NCBI GenBank assembly: GCA_947643415.1
Contig: CANRWA010000008.1
Coordinates: forward strand, 1 to 64,000
Direction of reading: 5' to 3'
From: an uncultured Clostridia bacterium
Lineage (GTDB): Bacteria; Bacillota; Clostridia; Lachnospirales; Lachnospiraceae
Length of the DNA: 64,000 bases
The notes under the pieces were generated by a model, which saw only the letters and a program-made list of their open reading frames with translations, was not told the origin of the DNA and ran no database searches. Below, one piece after another: positions 42,534 to 51,654 of the stretch. Position 1 is the stretch's first letter; each line of letters begins with the position of its first letter. The position numbers and the translations under genes were made by a program.

Positions 42534-42578
42534 AAATCTCCTTTTCTGCATAATAGTAGGTGGCAGAAAAGGGGATTT
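42534..42578 (+). terminator. Terminator of the chemoreceptor gene
   Basis: AAATCTCCTTTTCTGC (42534-42549) pairs with GCAGAAAAGGGGATTT (42563-42578), one mismatch, 13-base loop, followed by TCTGATA. Confidence 0.65.
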
Positions 42579-42580
42579 TC

Positions 42581-42589
42581 TGATATAAT
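42581..42589 (+). promoter_or_regulatory. Extended -10 promoter for aroB
   Basis: TG-A-TATAAT lies directly after the terminator hairpin and 67 bases before the aroB start. The -35 region is poor, as is common with an extended -10. Confidence 0.5.
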
Positions 42590-42656
42590 ACTTTTCATGA
42601 ATTAGCTTAACGGCGGGTTCATATTAACACTGTTGAGCTGGGAAGGGATTTCAGAG

Positions 42657-43769
42657 ATGAGTAATTTTCGGGTAGAATTAAAAAAAGTAGTGGATGATTC
42701 TTATGATGTACAGATCGGACAGGATCTGATCCCGGTACTGCTGGATGATATAAAAGATGGACTGGCGGGCAGGATTAAGAAATTTGCCGTGATCACTGAT
42801 TCCATAGTGGAACCACTTTATGGTGGATCTGTTCTTTCAGCGTTGAGGGCGTCGGGTTATGAGGCAGATCTTTTTGTGTTTCCGGCGGGTGAGAGGAGTA
42901 AAGTCCGTGCCACAAAAGAAATGTTAGAGGATGCTATGCTGGCGAAAGAATACCGCCGGGATTGCTGTGTCATCGCTGTGGGAGGTGGTGTTGTGACAGA
43001 CCTTGCCGGATTTCTGGCAGGAACATTCGGGCGGGGCGTGCCATTTATCAATTATGCCACGACGCTGCTCTCAGCAGCGGATGCTTCCATCGGTGGCAAA
43101 ACAGCGGTGGATACCGATCTGGCAACGAACCTTATTGGACTGATCTATCAGCCTCTTAAAGTCTATGTGGATATTGATACATGGAAGACGCTGCCGGAGA
43201 AGCAGATGGTGAATGGACTGGCAGAGACAGTGAAACACGCCTGTCTGGCTGATATGGAGTTATTCCGGTATCTGGAAGACCACAGCCAGGAGATCCTTGC
43301 CTGTGATGCAGCGGCATGTACTTATATATCAGAACATAACTGTGCTGTGAAATATAAGGTTGTGATGAAGGATGAGAAGGAAAAGAACCTGAGAGAGATA
43401 CTGAACCTCGGTCATACTGTAGGGCGTGCTATTGAGACGGTCAGCGGATACAGGCTTCTCCATGGGGAGGCAGTTGCCATTGGCATGGCAGCACAGGTTT
43501 TGCTTGGCTGTGAGTGTGGCTATCTGACGAAAGAAGAATGTGACAGGGTGATCGCCCTGATGAAGAAGGTCGGTCTGCCGGTAGCGGTTCCGGAGTATAT
43601 TGATAGAGAGAATCTGGTTCGGAAACTATATACAGACAAGAAGGTCAGAGACGGGAAATTGCGCTTTGTATTCCAGAAAGGAATTGGGGAAGTCATGACC
43701 TTTGGAGATGAGGTGTATGCAAGAGAAGTGGCAGAGGAGGAGATTCGTGCCATTATCCAGAAGATGTAG
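42657..43769 (+). CDS. aroB: 3-dehydroquinate synthase
   Basis: AroB converts DAHP to 3-dehydroquinate, the second step of the shikimate pathway, using NAD and zinc. The 370-residue protein shows FPAGERSKVRATKE, GGGVVTDLAGFLAGTF, the loop TTLLSAADASIGGKTAVD, the zinc-ligand region LGHTVGRAIE and HGEAVAIGM. The ATG at 42657 follows GGAAGGG; a TTG at 42633 lies in the repeat element and is less likely. It stands apart from other shikimate genes here, followed by lemA, which is unrelated in function. Confidence 0.95.
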   Translation: MSNFRVELKKVVDDSYDVQIGQDLIPVLLDDIKDGLAGRIKKFAVITDSIVEPLYGGSVLSALRASGYEADLFVFPAGERSKVRATKEMLEDAMLAKEYRRDCCVIAVGGGVVTDLAGFLAGTFGRGVPFINYATTLLSAADASIGGKTAVDTDLATNLIGLIYQPLKVYVDIDTWKTLPEKQMVNGLAETVKHACLADMELFRYLEDHSQEILACDAAACTYISEHNCAVKYKVVMKDEKEKNLREILNLGHTVGRAIETVSGYRLLHGEAVAIGMAAQVLLGCECGYLTKEECDRVIALMKKVGLPVAVPEYIDRENLVRKLYTDKKVRDGKLRFVFQKGIGEVMTFGDEVYAREVAEEEIRAIIQKM

Positions 43770-43786
43770 GAAGGAAGAGTGAAAAA

Positions 43787-44341
43787 ATGATACCAATAAT
43801 AATTATCATTGCCATTGCAGCGATCCTTATCTTAATTGTGATCGGTTGTTACAATAAGCTTGTGAAACAGAAGATAACAGTAGAGGAAGCATTTTCTACT
43901 ATGGATGTGTACTTGAAAAAGAGGTTTGACCTGATCCCCAATCTGGTGGAGACTGTGAAAGGATATGCGAAACATGAAGAGGGTACGTTATCCAAAGTTG
44001 TCTCTCTCAGGAATCAGAATTACAGCAGCATGTCTCAGGAAGAAAAACTTGCGAACAGTGCCGCCGTCTCACAGGCGATACCGAAGATTATGGCTCTGGC
44101 TGAGAGTTATCCGGATCTGAAAGCGAACCAGAACTTTATGGAACTGAGTATCCAGTTGGAAACGGTGGAAAATGATATTGCCAGCGCGAGGAAATATTAT
44201 AATGGTGCTGTAAAGCGGTACAATATGACAGTACAGACAGTTCCTACTAATATGATCGCCGGGATGTTCCACTTTGAGGTCAAACCAATGTTTGAGGTGG
44301 ATAGTGTGGAAGAGCGGCAGAATGTGAAGGTGAAGTTTTAA
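43787..44341 (+). CDS. lemA: LemA family protein
   Basis: LemA has 184 residues with an N-terminal membrane anchor (about residues 2-20, IIIIIAIAAILILIVIGC) and a helical bundle with the family signature VYLKKRFDLIPNLVETVKGY and ARKYYNGAVKRYN. The molecular role of LemA is not established. Its stop overlaps the start of the next gene by one base (TAATG). The partner is a DUF2207 membrane protein with a glycine-rich tail, a pairing found in many Firmicutes, so the two products likely form one membrane complex. Confidence 0.92.
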   Translation: MIPIIIIIAIAAILILIVIGCYNKLVKQKITVEEAFSTMDVYLKKRFDLIPNLVETVKGYAKHEEGTLSKVVSLRNQNYSSMSQEEKLANSAAVSQAIPKIMALAESYPDLKANQNFMELSIQLETVENDIASARKYYNGAVKRYNMTVQTVPTNMIAGMFHFEVKPMFEVDSVEERQNVKVKF

Positions 44342-46191
44342 TGAAAAAATACATTATTCTTGCTCTCTCTATCTGTTTTCTATCTTTTTTTGCTGCACCT
44401 TCCATTAAGGCAAGTGTAAGTGACTTTACGATTGAGAGTTATCATGTAAACATGAAAGTGACAGTGCAGAATACATATCAGATCGAGGAAACCATCAAAG
44501 TTAAGTTTCCGGGGGAGCGTCACGGGATCTATCGGGATATTCCATTGGTGAATCTTGTGGAACGTTCCGATGGCGGTAAGGACAGAATTGTTGCCAGAGT
44601 GGAGAATATCCGCTGTGGGGATAAGTATTCGACCTCCAGAGAAGGTGACGACTGCCGGATTCAGATCGGTGATAAGGATGTGCTTCTTACTGGGGAGAAA
44701 GTGTACCACATTTCCTATGATTATGTGATGGGAAATGATGTGCTGAAAGGAAACGATGAATTATATTATAATATCATCGGCCAGGGCTGGGAGACAACGA
44801 TAAAAAATGTGACATTTACGATTGAGATGCCAAAAGAGTTTGAGGAAAAAAACCTTGGCATGTCCTGGGGAAGATATGGTTCTGAGCAGCATAGGGAACT
44901 GTATTATACGCTGGAGGGCAATACGATCCATGGAAAGTTGTCTGAGGATGTTGTTCTGGGGTATGGGCAGGGAGTGACTGTGCGCCTGCTGCTGCCAGAA
45001 GGATATTTTGAGAGGTCAGGGAGGATACCATGGTTTGCTTATAGTGCCATATTTCTAGCAGTTCTTGGAATGGGGCTGGCATATCTGCTGTGGTGGCTGT
45101 ATGGACGGGATGATCCTGTGGTAGAGACAGTGGAATTTCATGCACCAGATGGCCTGAACAGCGTGGATCTTGCTTTTGTTTATAATGGCAGGCTGTCAAC
45201 GACAGACGTGACTTCACTGGTCGTATATCTTGCCCAGAAAGGATACATTGAGATCCAGGAGGGGACAGGACGGAAGAAAAAGGATTTTACATTGGTGCGC
45301 AGGAGGTCATATGATGGTACAAATGAGGTCGAGCGTGTGTTTATGAATGGATTATTCCGTTCTGGGGATATTGTGCGCAAGAAGGACCTGGAAAATAAAT
45401 TCTACAAGACAGTTAATAGTATCGTTTCCATGGTAGATAATAAAAAGAACCGTCAGAGGATATTTTATGCCAATTCTTTGAATAAGGGCTGGATCTTATG
45501 GCTCTTTACCCTGACTGGATTTCTTTTGGCTGGTTTCTTGCCTGTATATCAGTATGAATACAGTTTTATCTATGGAATTGCTGCTGCGGGGGGAGTAGGG
45601 CTTCTTTTTACCTTTGGTTTTTCTGCCTTATTTACGCCGGGAAAAATGTTGGGAAGAGTCATTTTGTTCCTGATCTTGTCTGGGGCAGGGCTCGTCACCT
45701 ATTTTATATTTCTTTTTGAACCATTGGCACATGCCAGTGTCTGGTACCAGATTGCTTATTATACTGCCATCGCTGCCAGCGGTGTCAATATGTTCTTTTG
45801 TGCCTATATGTCGAAACGGACAGAATATGGAACGGTTATGCTGGGAAGGATTCGGGGCTTTAAGAATTTCCTTGAGACAGCAGAGAAAGACCGTCTGGAG
45901 ATGCTGGTAACAGAAAATCCGCAATATTTTTATGAGATTCTTCCATACACATATGTGCTTGAGATCTCAGACAAATGGATGAAGAAATTTGAATCCATCG
46001 CAATGGAACCACCGACATGGTATTATAGTACGAACCATTCGGCTTTTAATATGGTTGTATTTCACCATTTTATGAATTCCACTATGGCGTCTGCTGCCAG
46101 TGCCATGGTCTCTTCGCCGAGTTCCAGCAGTAGCAGCGGCGGTGGCTTTTCAGGCGGCGGAAGCGGCGGTGGCGGCGGTGGAAGCTGGTAA
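44341..46191 (+). CDS. DUF2207 membrane protein with a glycine-rich C-terminus
   Basis: The 616-residue protein has a signal peptide (about residues 1-24), an extracellular DUF2207 domain (FTIESYHVNMKV, then ERHGIYRDIPL), a transmembrane helix near residue 225-245, a cytoplasmic segment, and further hydrophobic helices near 380-480. It ends in Ser/Gly repeats with a final GGGGGGSW, a tail shared by many proteins encoded beside LemA. Function is unknown; a membrane or envelope role with LemA is inferred from gene pairing. Translation is coupled to lemA by the one-base overlap. Confidence 0.9.
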   Translation: MKKYIILALSICFLSFFAAPSIKASVSDFTIESYHVNMKVTVQNTYQIEETIKVKFPGERHGIYRDIPLVNLVERSDGGKDRIVARVENIRCGDKYSTSREGDDCRIQIGDKDVLLTGEKVYHISYDYVMGNDVLKGNDELYYNIIGQGWETTIKNVTFTIEMPKEFEEKNLGMSWGRYGSEQHRELYYTLEGNTIHGKLSEDVVLGYGQGVTVRLLLPEGYFERSGRIPWFAYSAIFLAVLGMGLAYLLWWLYGRDDPVVETVEFHAPDGLNSVDLAFVYNGRLSTTDVTSLVVYLAQKGYIEIQEGTGRKKKDFTLVRRRSYDGTNEVERVFMNGLFRSGDIVRKKDLENKFYKTVNSIVSMVDNKKNRQRIFYANSLNKGWILWLFTLTGFLLAGFLPVYQYEYSFIYGIAAAGGVGLLFTFGFSALFTPGKMLGRVILFLILSGAGLVTYFIFLFEPLAHASVWYQIAYYTAIAASGVNMFFCAYMSKRTEYGTVMLGRIRGFKNFLETAEKDRLEMLVTENPQYFYEILPYTYVLEISDKWMKKFESIAMEPPTWYYSTNHSAFNMVVFHHFMNSTMASAASAMVSSPSSSSSSGGGFSGGGSGGGGGGSW

Positions 46192-46239
46192 CACTATGGC
46201 ACCAGATGTGGCAGAAACAGTACACTAGAAAGGATTACG

Positions 46240-47370
46240 ATGAAATTTGCACATTTATCAGACCTGCATCTTGGCAAGCATTTGAATCAGTATTCGCTGC
46301 TTGAGGATCAGGAGTATATTTTGAATCAGATCATTACTATAATCCGGGAACAGAGTGTGGAAGCCGTGCTGATTTCCGGTGATATATATGACAGGCCGGT
46401 TCCTCCAGGAGAGGCGGTGTCATTATTTGATGATTTTCTGGCAGAGCTGGCAGCGGATAAGCTGCCAGTCTGTATTATCAGCGGAAATCATGATTCACCG
46501 GAACGGATTGCCTTTGCTTCGCGGCTTATCGCTGCCAGTGGGGTATATCTCGCCCCGGTATATCAGGGAGAGATTCAGCCAGTCCGGCTGACGGACCAAT
46601 ATGGGCCAGTGAACTTTTATATGCTGCCCTTTATCAAGCCAGTGCATATCAGGCATTTCTTTCCCGAAGAAGAGGCTGGTACATATACGGATGCCATACG
46701 GTCTGCCATTGCCCACATGAATGTGGACTGGAAGGAGAGGAATATCTTACTGGCACATCAGTTTGTCACAGGTGCATCGCGTTCTGATTCGGAAGATATC
46801 TCGGTGGGAGGGCTGGATAATGTGGACGCAGATGTATTTGATGGTTTTGACTATGTGGCGCTGGGACATCTGCACAGGGCACAGAATGTGGGACATGGGA
46901 AGATCCGTTATTGCGGTACGCCGCTGAAATATTCTTTTAGTGAGGTGAAGGATGAGAAAAGCGTTACCATTGTGAATGTAGAGGAAAAGGGAACTATTTC
47001 AATGAATACCATTCCGATCGTACCTCTTCGGGATATGGTCTGTCTGGAGGGAGAATTCAGGGAAGTGATGGATGCGTCATTTTATGAAAATGTGGATACA
47101 GATGCCTATATCCGGATGACTCTTACGGATGAGATGGAAGTGTTGGATGCCTTTTCGCGCCTGCGGGCGGTCTATCCGAATCTTATGCGGATGGATTATA
47201 AAAAACGCTCTCGGAATCTGGAATCGGGAATGGGAGAGATGGAAACAGCAGCCTCTCTTTTGCCATCTGAACTTTTTGAACGGTTTTATCAGGAAATGAA
47301 TCATCAGCCAATGAATGAAGAACAGATGGAATACATGCAGGAAAAAATTCAGAAGATATGGGGAGTTTGA
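46240..47370 (+). CDS. sbcD: Exonuclease SbcCD, subunit D
   Basis: SbcD is the Mre11-type nuclease of the SbcCD complex, which opens DNA hairpins and degrades blocked ends. Its 376 residues contain the metallophosphoesterase motifs FAHLSDLHLGK (D-x-H), SGDIYDRP, SGNHDSP, LAHQF and GHLH. Length is normal. sbcC begins five bases after the stop, as usual for the two-gene operon. The hairpins and palindromes noted elsewhere in the window are the type of structure this complex attacks when they extrude. Confidence 0.96.
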   Translation: MKFAHLSDLHLGKHLNQYSLLEDQEYILNQIITIIREQSVEAVLISGDIYDRPVPPGEAVSLFDDFLAELAADKLPVCIISGNHDSPERIAFASRLIAASGVYLAPVYQGEIQPVRLTDQYGPVNFYMLPFIKPVHIRHFFPEEEAGTYTDAIRSAIAHMNVDWKERNILLAHQFVTGASRSDSEDISVGGLDNVDADVFDGFDYVALGHLHRAQNVGHGKIRYCGTPLKYSFSEVKDEKSVTIVNVEEKGTISMNTIPIVPLRDMVCLEGEFREVMDASFYENVDTDAYIRMTLTDEMEVLDAFSRLRAVYPNLMRMDYKKRSRNLESGMGEMETAASLLPSELFERFYQEMNHQPMNEEQMEYMQEKIQKIWGV

Positions 47371-47375
47371 AGAAG

Positions 47376-50135
47376 ATGAGACCATTAAACCTTACTATGT
47401 CAGCCTTTGGGCCATATGCAGGGGAGATTACGATTGATTTTACGATACTTGGGACACGGGGGCTTTATCTTATCACAGGGGATACCGGAGCGGGAAAGAC
47501 CACGATCTTCGATGCCATTACCTTTGCCCTTTATGGAGAACCCAGTGGCGACCACAGAACTTCTGCCATGCTCCGCAGTAAATATGCAGCAGAGAATACG
47601 AGAACCTTTGTGCAGTTACAATTTTCATATCATGGAAAAGAATATACGGTAAAGCGGAATCCGGAATATATGCGCCCAAAGGCGCATGGTGAGGGAATGA
47701 CAAAGGAGACGGCATATGCAGAGCTGACCTGTGGTGATGAGATCTATTCAAAGGTCAGGGAGGTAAATAATAAGATCTGTGAGATCATAGGACTTGACCG
47801 GGCGCAATTCACCCAGGTGGCAATGATTGCCCAAGGCGATTTCCTGAAATTATTACTTGCGTCTACAGAGGACAGGATAAAGATTTTTCGCCAGATTTTC
47901 GATACAGGACGATATGAAAAACTACAGTCCGAGATTCAACAGGATTTTAGAAAGATCTATGGAGAATGCCGGGATCTGCAGAAAAGTATTGAGCAGTATA
48001 TAGAGGGAGCCGAATATCCATCAGACGGTATTGGGCCAGGCAAGGCGGCTATGGATCAGGAGATGTGGAACCGGGTGCTGGAACATCGTATTGCGGATGA
48101 GGCAATCCCTGTACTGGAGAGAATGATTGAAAGAGATAAGTTACAGCTGGAGGAATGGGAGAGCCTGTCACAGAGATACAGGGAACAGGCAGAGGAAGCC
48201 GGCAAAAGGATAACAAAGGGAGAGGAGCATCAGAGAAGGCAGAGTTCTTTGAGGGAAAAAGAGCAGCAGAGGAGGGAGAATGAAGAGCGGCTGGCTGTGC
48301 TAGAGAAAGAGTGGAAAGAGAGGCAGGAGTCCCTGCCACAGGTTGAGGTTCTTACAGGAAAGATTGCCAGATATAGAGGGGAACTTCCCCGGTATAAAGA
48401 ATTGGAAGAGATTCAGAAGGATTTAACAGAGACTGGGAAACAGAAGGATGAATGGGAGAAGGAATGCCAGGCCTGTGAAAGAGAGCTGGAGGAGAGAAGG
48501 AAGGCGATTCAGGCATATAGAGAAGAAAGAGATTCTCTTCTTTCAGTGGAAAGGGAGGCGGCAGAAGCCCGGTATGAGTGGGAGGCTGCCAGTGAGGAAA
48601 AGAAAGAGCTTGCCCGCCTGCTGAAGGAACAAAAGAAGCTGGAGGAATTAAAAAGGGAATATCACGATGCGGTGGAGGATTATCTGTCAGCGAAAGACAA
48701 AGCCTTCCGGCAGCGTCAGAAATATGAAGAGCTGCAGGAGGCATATCTGGATGGGCAGGCGGGAGTCCTGGCAGAGACCCTTGAATCAGGGAAACCATGT
48801 CCGGTCTGTGGCTCGGTGGAACATCCGGCCCCGGCAGTACAAAGCAGCGGGGCACCAGATAAAGAAGCGGTAGAGGCTGCCGAGAATCTCACCAGGCAGG
48901 CGGAAGAGGAAAGAAATGAGAGAAGCAGCAGGGCAGCGGCATTGAAAGCCACCTGTGAGGAAAAGGATAAACAGCTTTCTGATGCACTGGGATCGGAAGA
49001 ATATGGAGAGGTGCTGGCGAACAGAAAGAAAATAAATACAGTTAGGCTGAAAGAACTTGCCACACGGAAGAAAGATTTGGAACAAAAAAATAAACGCTAT
49101 GAAGAGCTTATGAAGAAACTTCCAGAGGAAGAGGCAGAGCGGGATAAACAGGATGAGGTCCTGCAGAAACTGCGGAATGATATTGCTGGTATCCGGTCAA
49201 GGCGGGACGCGCTGGCAGAACAGCAGGAGAACCTGGCGGATCAGCTTACCTTTGGCAGCGTGAAGGCTTTAGAGAAAGAGATCCAAGGTATGGAGAAGGA
49301 AAAAGAAAAGCTGGAGAAGGAAAGGAAGGAAGTGGATCAGTCTTATCAGAGGGCCAGGGAGATTCAGCATACCCTGAATGGCGAGATCCAGTCACTCAGG
49401 GAGCAGCAGAGATCGGATGAAAGAGTTGACCTTGATATGGAAAGGGAACGAAGGGATAGACTGCTGCAGCAGGAGAATGAAAATAAGGGACGTTGTGAGA
49501 TATGCCGCAGAAGACTGGATAAAAATGAGTCTGCCTTATCTGGCATTCGGAAAAGGTATCGGGAGCTTGTGGCAAAGGAAGAGCGGTGCCAGTGGCTGAA
49601 GGCACTGAACGATACGGCGAATGGACAGCAGGGAGAAAACGGAAAAATCCGGCTGGAAACCTATGTACAGATGACGTATTTTGACCGGATCCTGATTCAG
49701 GCAAATCTCCGGTTTGAGACAATGACCAGTGGGCAATACACCTTAGTCCGCCGGAAGGATGCCGGCAACAGAAAGTCTCAGATGGGGCTTGACCTGGATA
49801 TCATGGATCATTATAATGGATCTGTCCGCAGTGTGAATTCACTTTCTGGCGGGGAAGCATTTAAGGCATCCCTTTCTCTGGCACTGGGAATGGCAGATGA
49901 GATCCAGGCGTCTTCCGGTGGCATCCAGTTGGACACAATGTTTATTGATGAAGGTTTTGGATCGCTGGATGAGGAATCATTGCAGCAGGCGGTCCGCGTC
50001 CTTGCTGAACTCGGCGAGGGCAGACGGCTGGTGGGGATCATCTCCCATGTCCAGGAGCTGAAAAACCGGATCGACAGGCAGATTGTAGTGACAAAGGGCA
50101 AGAGTGGGCACAGTTCAGTGAAAATAATGAATTAA
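47376..50135 (+). CDS. sbcC: Exonuclease SbcCD, subunit C
   Basis: SbcC is the SMC-like ATPase of SbcCD. The 919-residue protein has Walker A GDTGAGKTT (residues 35-43), long coiled coils (about 170-460 and 490-740), the zinc hook CPVCG (Cys475 and Cys478) at their apex, and the C-terminal signature LSGGEAFKASLSLAL with Walker B TMFIDEGFG. I start at ATG 47376 (MRPLNLTMSAFGPY), which fits the family; ATG 47358 overlaps sbcD. All essential elements are present. Confidence 0.95.
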   Translation: MRPLNLTMSAFGPYAGEITIDFTILGTRGLYLITGDTGAGKTTIFDAITFALYGEPSGDHRTSAMLRSKYAAENTRTFVQLQFSYHGKEYTVKRNPEYMRPKAHGEGMTKETAYAELTCGDEIYSKVREVNNKICEIIGLDRAQFTQVAMIAQGDFLKLLLASTEDRIKIFRQIFDTGRYEKLQSEIQQDFRKIYGECRDLQKSIEQYIEGAEYPSDGIGPGKAAMDQEMWNRVLEHRIADEAIPVLERMIERDKLQLEEWESLSQRYREQAEEAGKRITKGEEHQRRQSSLREKEQQRRENEERLAVLEKEWKERQESLPQVEVLTGKIARYRGELPRYKELEEIQKDLTETGKQKDEWEKECQACERELEERRKAIQAYREERDSLLSVEREAAEARYEWEAASEEKKELARLLKEQKKLEELKREYHDAVEDYLSAKDKAFRQRQKYEELQEAYLDGQAGVLAETLESGKPCPVCGSVEHPAPAVQSSGAPDKEAVEAAENLTRQAEEERNERSSRAAALKATCEEKDKQLSDALGSEEYGEVLANRKKINTVRLKELATRKKDLEQKNKRYEELMKKLPEEEAERDKQDEVLQKLRNDIAGIRSRRDALAEQQENLADQLTFGSVKALEKEIQGMEKEKEKLEKERKEVDQSYQRAREIQHTLNGEIQSLREQQRSDERVDLDMERERRDRLLQQENENKGRCEICRRRLDKNESALSGIRKRYRELVAKEERCQWLKALNDTANGQQGENGKIRLETYVQMTYFDRILIQANLRFETMTSGQYTLVRRKDAGNRKSQMGLDLDIMDHYNGSVRSVNSLSGGEAFKASLSLALGMADEIQASSGGIQLDTMFIDEGFGSLDEESLQQAVRVLAELGEGRRLVGIISHVQELKNRIDRQIVVTKGKSGHSSVKIMN

Positions 50136-50147
50136 TGGAGGGTCAAA

Positions 50148-50813
50148 ATGCAGGAGATTGAGATTCGGAATCTATTTGATTTAACTAAAACAATAGCAGC
50201 AGATATTTTTGGGGGTAAGACATATCCATATGAGGTTCTGCCCCTGATCAGTGATTTTATCATGGAACTTGGGAAGAATCTACCAGAGGAGAAGTTTGAG
50301 AGACGGGAGGGCAATATCTGGATCGCCAAAAGTGCTTCGGTGTCACCAACCGCTTATATTCATGGTCCTGTGATCATAGATGAAGAGGCAGAGATCCGCC
50401 ATTGTGCCTTTATCCGTGGCAGTGCCATTGTAGGAAAGCATGCCGTAGTAGGAAATTCCACAGAACTGAAAAATGTCATTCTGTTCGATAATGTACAGGT
50501 GCCCCACTATAATTATGTGGGAGATTCGATCCTTGGGTATAAGTCCCACATGGGGGCAGGGTCTATAACATCAAATGTAAAGTCAGACAAAACTCTGGTG
50601 GAAGTGAAGGTCAATGGTGAACCAGTGAAGACAGGCCTGAAGAAAATGGGGGCTGTTCTCGGGGATGAAGTGGAAGTGGGATGTGGGAGTATTCTGAACC
50701 CAGGTTCCGTTATTGGGCCGAATACAAATATATATCCCCTGTCCAGTGTCCGCGGCTATGTGCCTGGCGGAAGCATCTATAAGAAGCAGGGAGAAGTGGC
50801 TGAGAAGAATTGA
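50148..50813 (+). CDS. Left-handed beta-helix (hexapeptide repeat) protein, UDP-GlcNAc pyrophosphorylase-like
   Basis: The 221-residue protein consists of an N-terminal helical part (ADIFGGKTYPYEVLPLI) and hexapeptide repeats from about residue 60 (ASVSPTAYIHGPVIIDEEA, RGSAIVGKHAVVGN, GAGSITSNVKSDKTLVE, GPNTNIYPLSSVRG). This matches the C-terminal acyltransferase/trimerisation half of GlmU-like enzymes, but the pyrophosphorylase half is missing. Proteins of this form are common in Clostridia as single-domain versions; acetyl transfer to an amino sugar is possible. GGAGG precedes the ATG. Its stop overlaps the -35 of the following promoter. Confidence 0.8.
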   Translation: MQEIEIRNLFDLTKTIAADIFGGKTYPYEVLPLISDFIMELGKNLPEEKFERREGNIWIAKSASVSPTAYIHGPVIIDEEAEIRHCAFIRGSAIVGKHAVVGNSTELKNVILFDNVQVPHYNYVGDSILGYKSHMGAGSITSNVKSDKTLVEVKVNGEPVKTGLKKMGAVLGDEVEVGCGSILNPGSVIGPNTNIYPLSSVRGYVPGGSIYKKQGEVAEKN

Positions 50814-50862
50814 CAAATATGTCAAAATATTGTATGATTTTCTTAGCTCAACGGCGCCAATC
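50810..50862 (+). promoter_or_regulatory. Promoter of the NifU-like/GGGtGRT operon, with dispersed repeat in the leader
   Basis: TTGACA (50810-50815), a 17-base spacer and TATGAT (50833-50838) form a good sigma-A promoter, whose -35 contains the upstream stop codon. The leader begins with TTAGCTCAACGGCGCCAATC (50843-50862), a copy of the repeat also found at 42472 and, in part, at 3511. Confidence 0.7.
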
Positions 50863-50924
50863 AAGCACTGTTTCCCAGACGGCTGTTAAGGTTGGTTGAA
50901 CAATAATTTGAAAGGAGTTATGAC

Positions 50925-51635
50925 ATGATTTATTCACAGGAAGTAGAAAACATGTGCCCAGTTGCCCAGGGTGTCAGCCATGGCTGTGCCCCGATTCCAG
51001 AAGAAGCAAAATGGGTAAAAGCAAAAGAAGTAAAAGATATCTCCGGTCTGACACATGGTGTAGGCTGGTGTGCACCACAGCAAGGTGCCTGCAAGCTTAC
51101 ACTGAATGTAAAAGAGGGTATTATACAGGAGGCACTGGTAGAGACGATCGGATGTTCCGGTATGACACATTCCGCAGCTATGGCTTCTGAGATCCTTCCA
51201 GGAAGAACTGTTATGGAAGCATTGAATACGGACCTTGTCTGTGATGCCATCAATACAGCGATGAGAGAATTGTTCTTACAGATCGTATATGGCAGGACAC
51301 AGAGTGCTTTCTCAGAAGATGGGCTTCCTATTGGTGCGGGTCTTGAGGATCTTGGAAAGGGGCTTCGTTCCCAGGTAGGTACTATGTATGGTACTCTCAA
51401 GAAAGGTCCCCGTTATCTGGAGATGGCAGAGGGATATGTAACTGGTATCGCCCTGGATGCAGAGGATATGATTATTGGTTACAAGTTTGTGAGTCTTGGA
51501 AAGATGACAGACTTTATCAAGAAGGGTGACGATCCAAACACTGCATATGAAAAAGCATGTGGGCAGTATGGACGTGTGGATGATGCAGTTAAGATCATTG
51601 ATCCGCGGACAGACGAAGTATTGGAAAGCAAATAA
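50925..51635 (+). CDS. NifU-like iron-sulfur cluster scaffold homologue
   Basis: The 236-residue protein resembles the IscU/NifU N-terminal scaffold fold, with cysteines in GVGWCAPQQGACKL, ETIGCSGMTHSA and NTDLVCDAINTAM, which may hold an Fe-S cluster. A C-terminal extension (GRVDDAVKIIDPRTDEVL) distinguishes it from housekeeping NifU. It is followed 19 bases later by the GGGtGRT protein, a pairing that is recurrent in anaerobes although neither function is known. Codon use suggests high expression. Whether it builds clusters or carries one permanently cannot be read from the sequence. Confidence 0.8.
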   Translation: MIYSQEVENMCPVAQGVSHGCAPIPEEAKWVKAKEVKDISGLTHGVGWCAPQQGACKLTLNVKEGIIQEALVETIGCSGMTHSAAMASEILPGRTVMEALNTDLVCDAINTAMRELFLQIVYGRTQSAFSEDGLPIGAGLEDLGKGLRSQVGTMYGTLKKGPRYLEMAEGYVTGIALDAEDMIIGYKFVSLGKMTDFIKKGDDPNTAYEKACGQYGRVDDAVKIIDPRTDEVLESK

Positions 51636-51654
51636 ATAGAGGAGGAAAACAATA

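Larger units (their letters stand above)
42472..42615. repeat. Dispersed-repeat copies facing each other
   Basis: GATTGGCGCCATTAAGCTAA (42472-42491) and AATTAGCTTAACGGCG (42600-42615) belong to the same short repeat family and form an imperfect inverted repeat (CGCCATTAAGCTAAATT against CGCCGTTAAGCTAATT). The first differs from the reverse complement of 50843-50862 at only two positions. The unit encloses a terminator hairpin and a promoter. It has no open frame. Confidence 0.65.
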
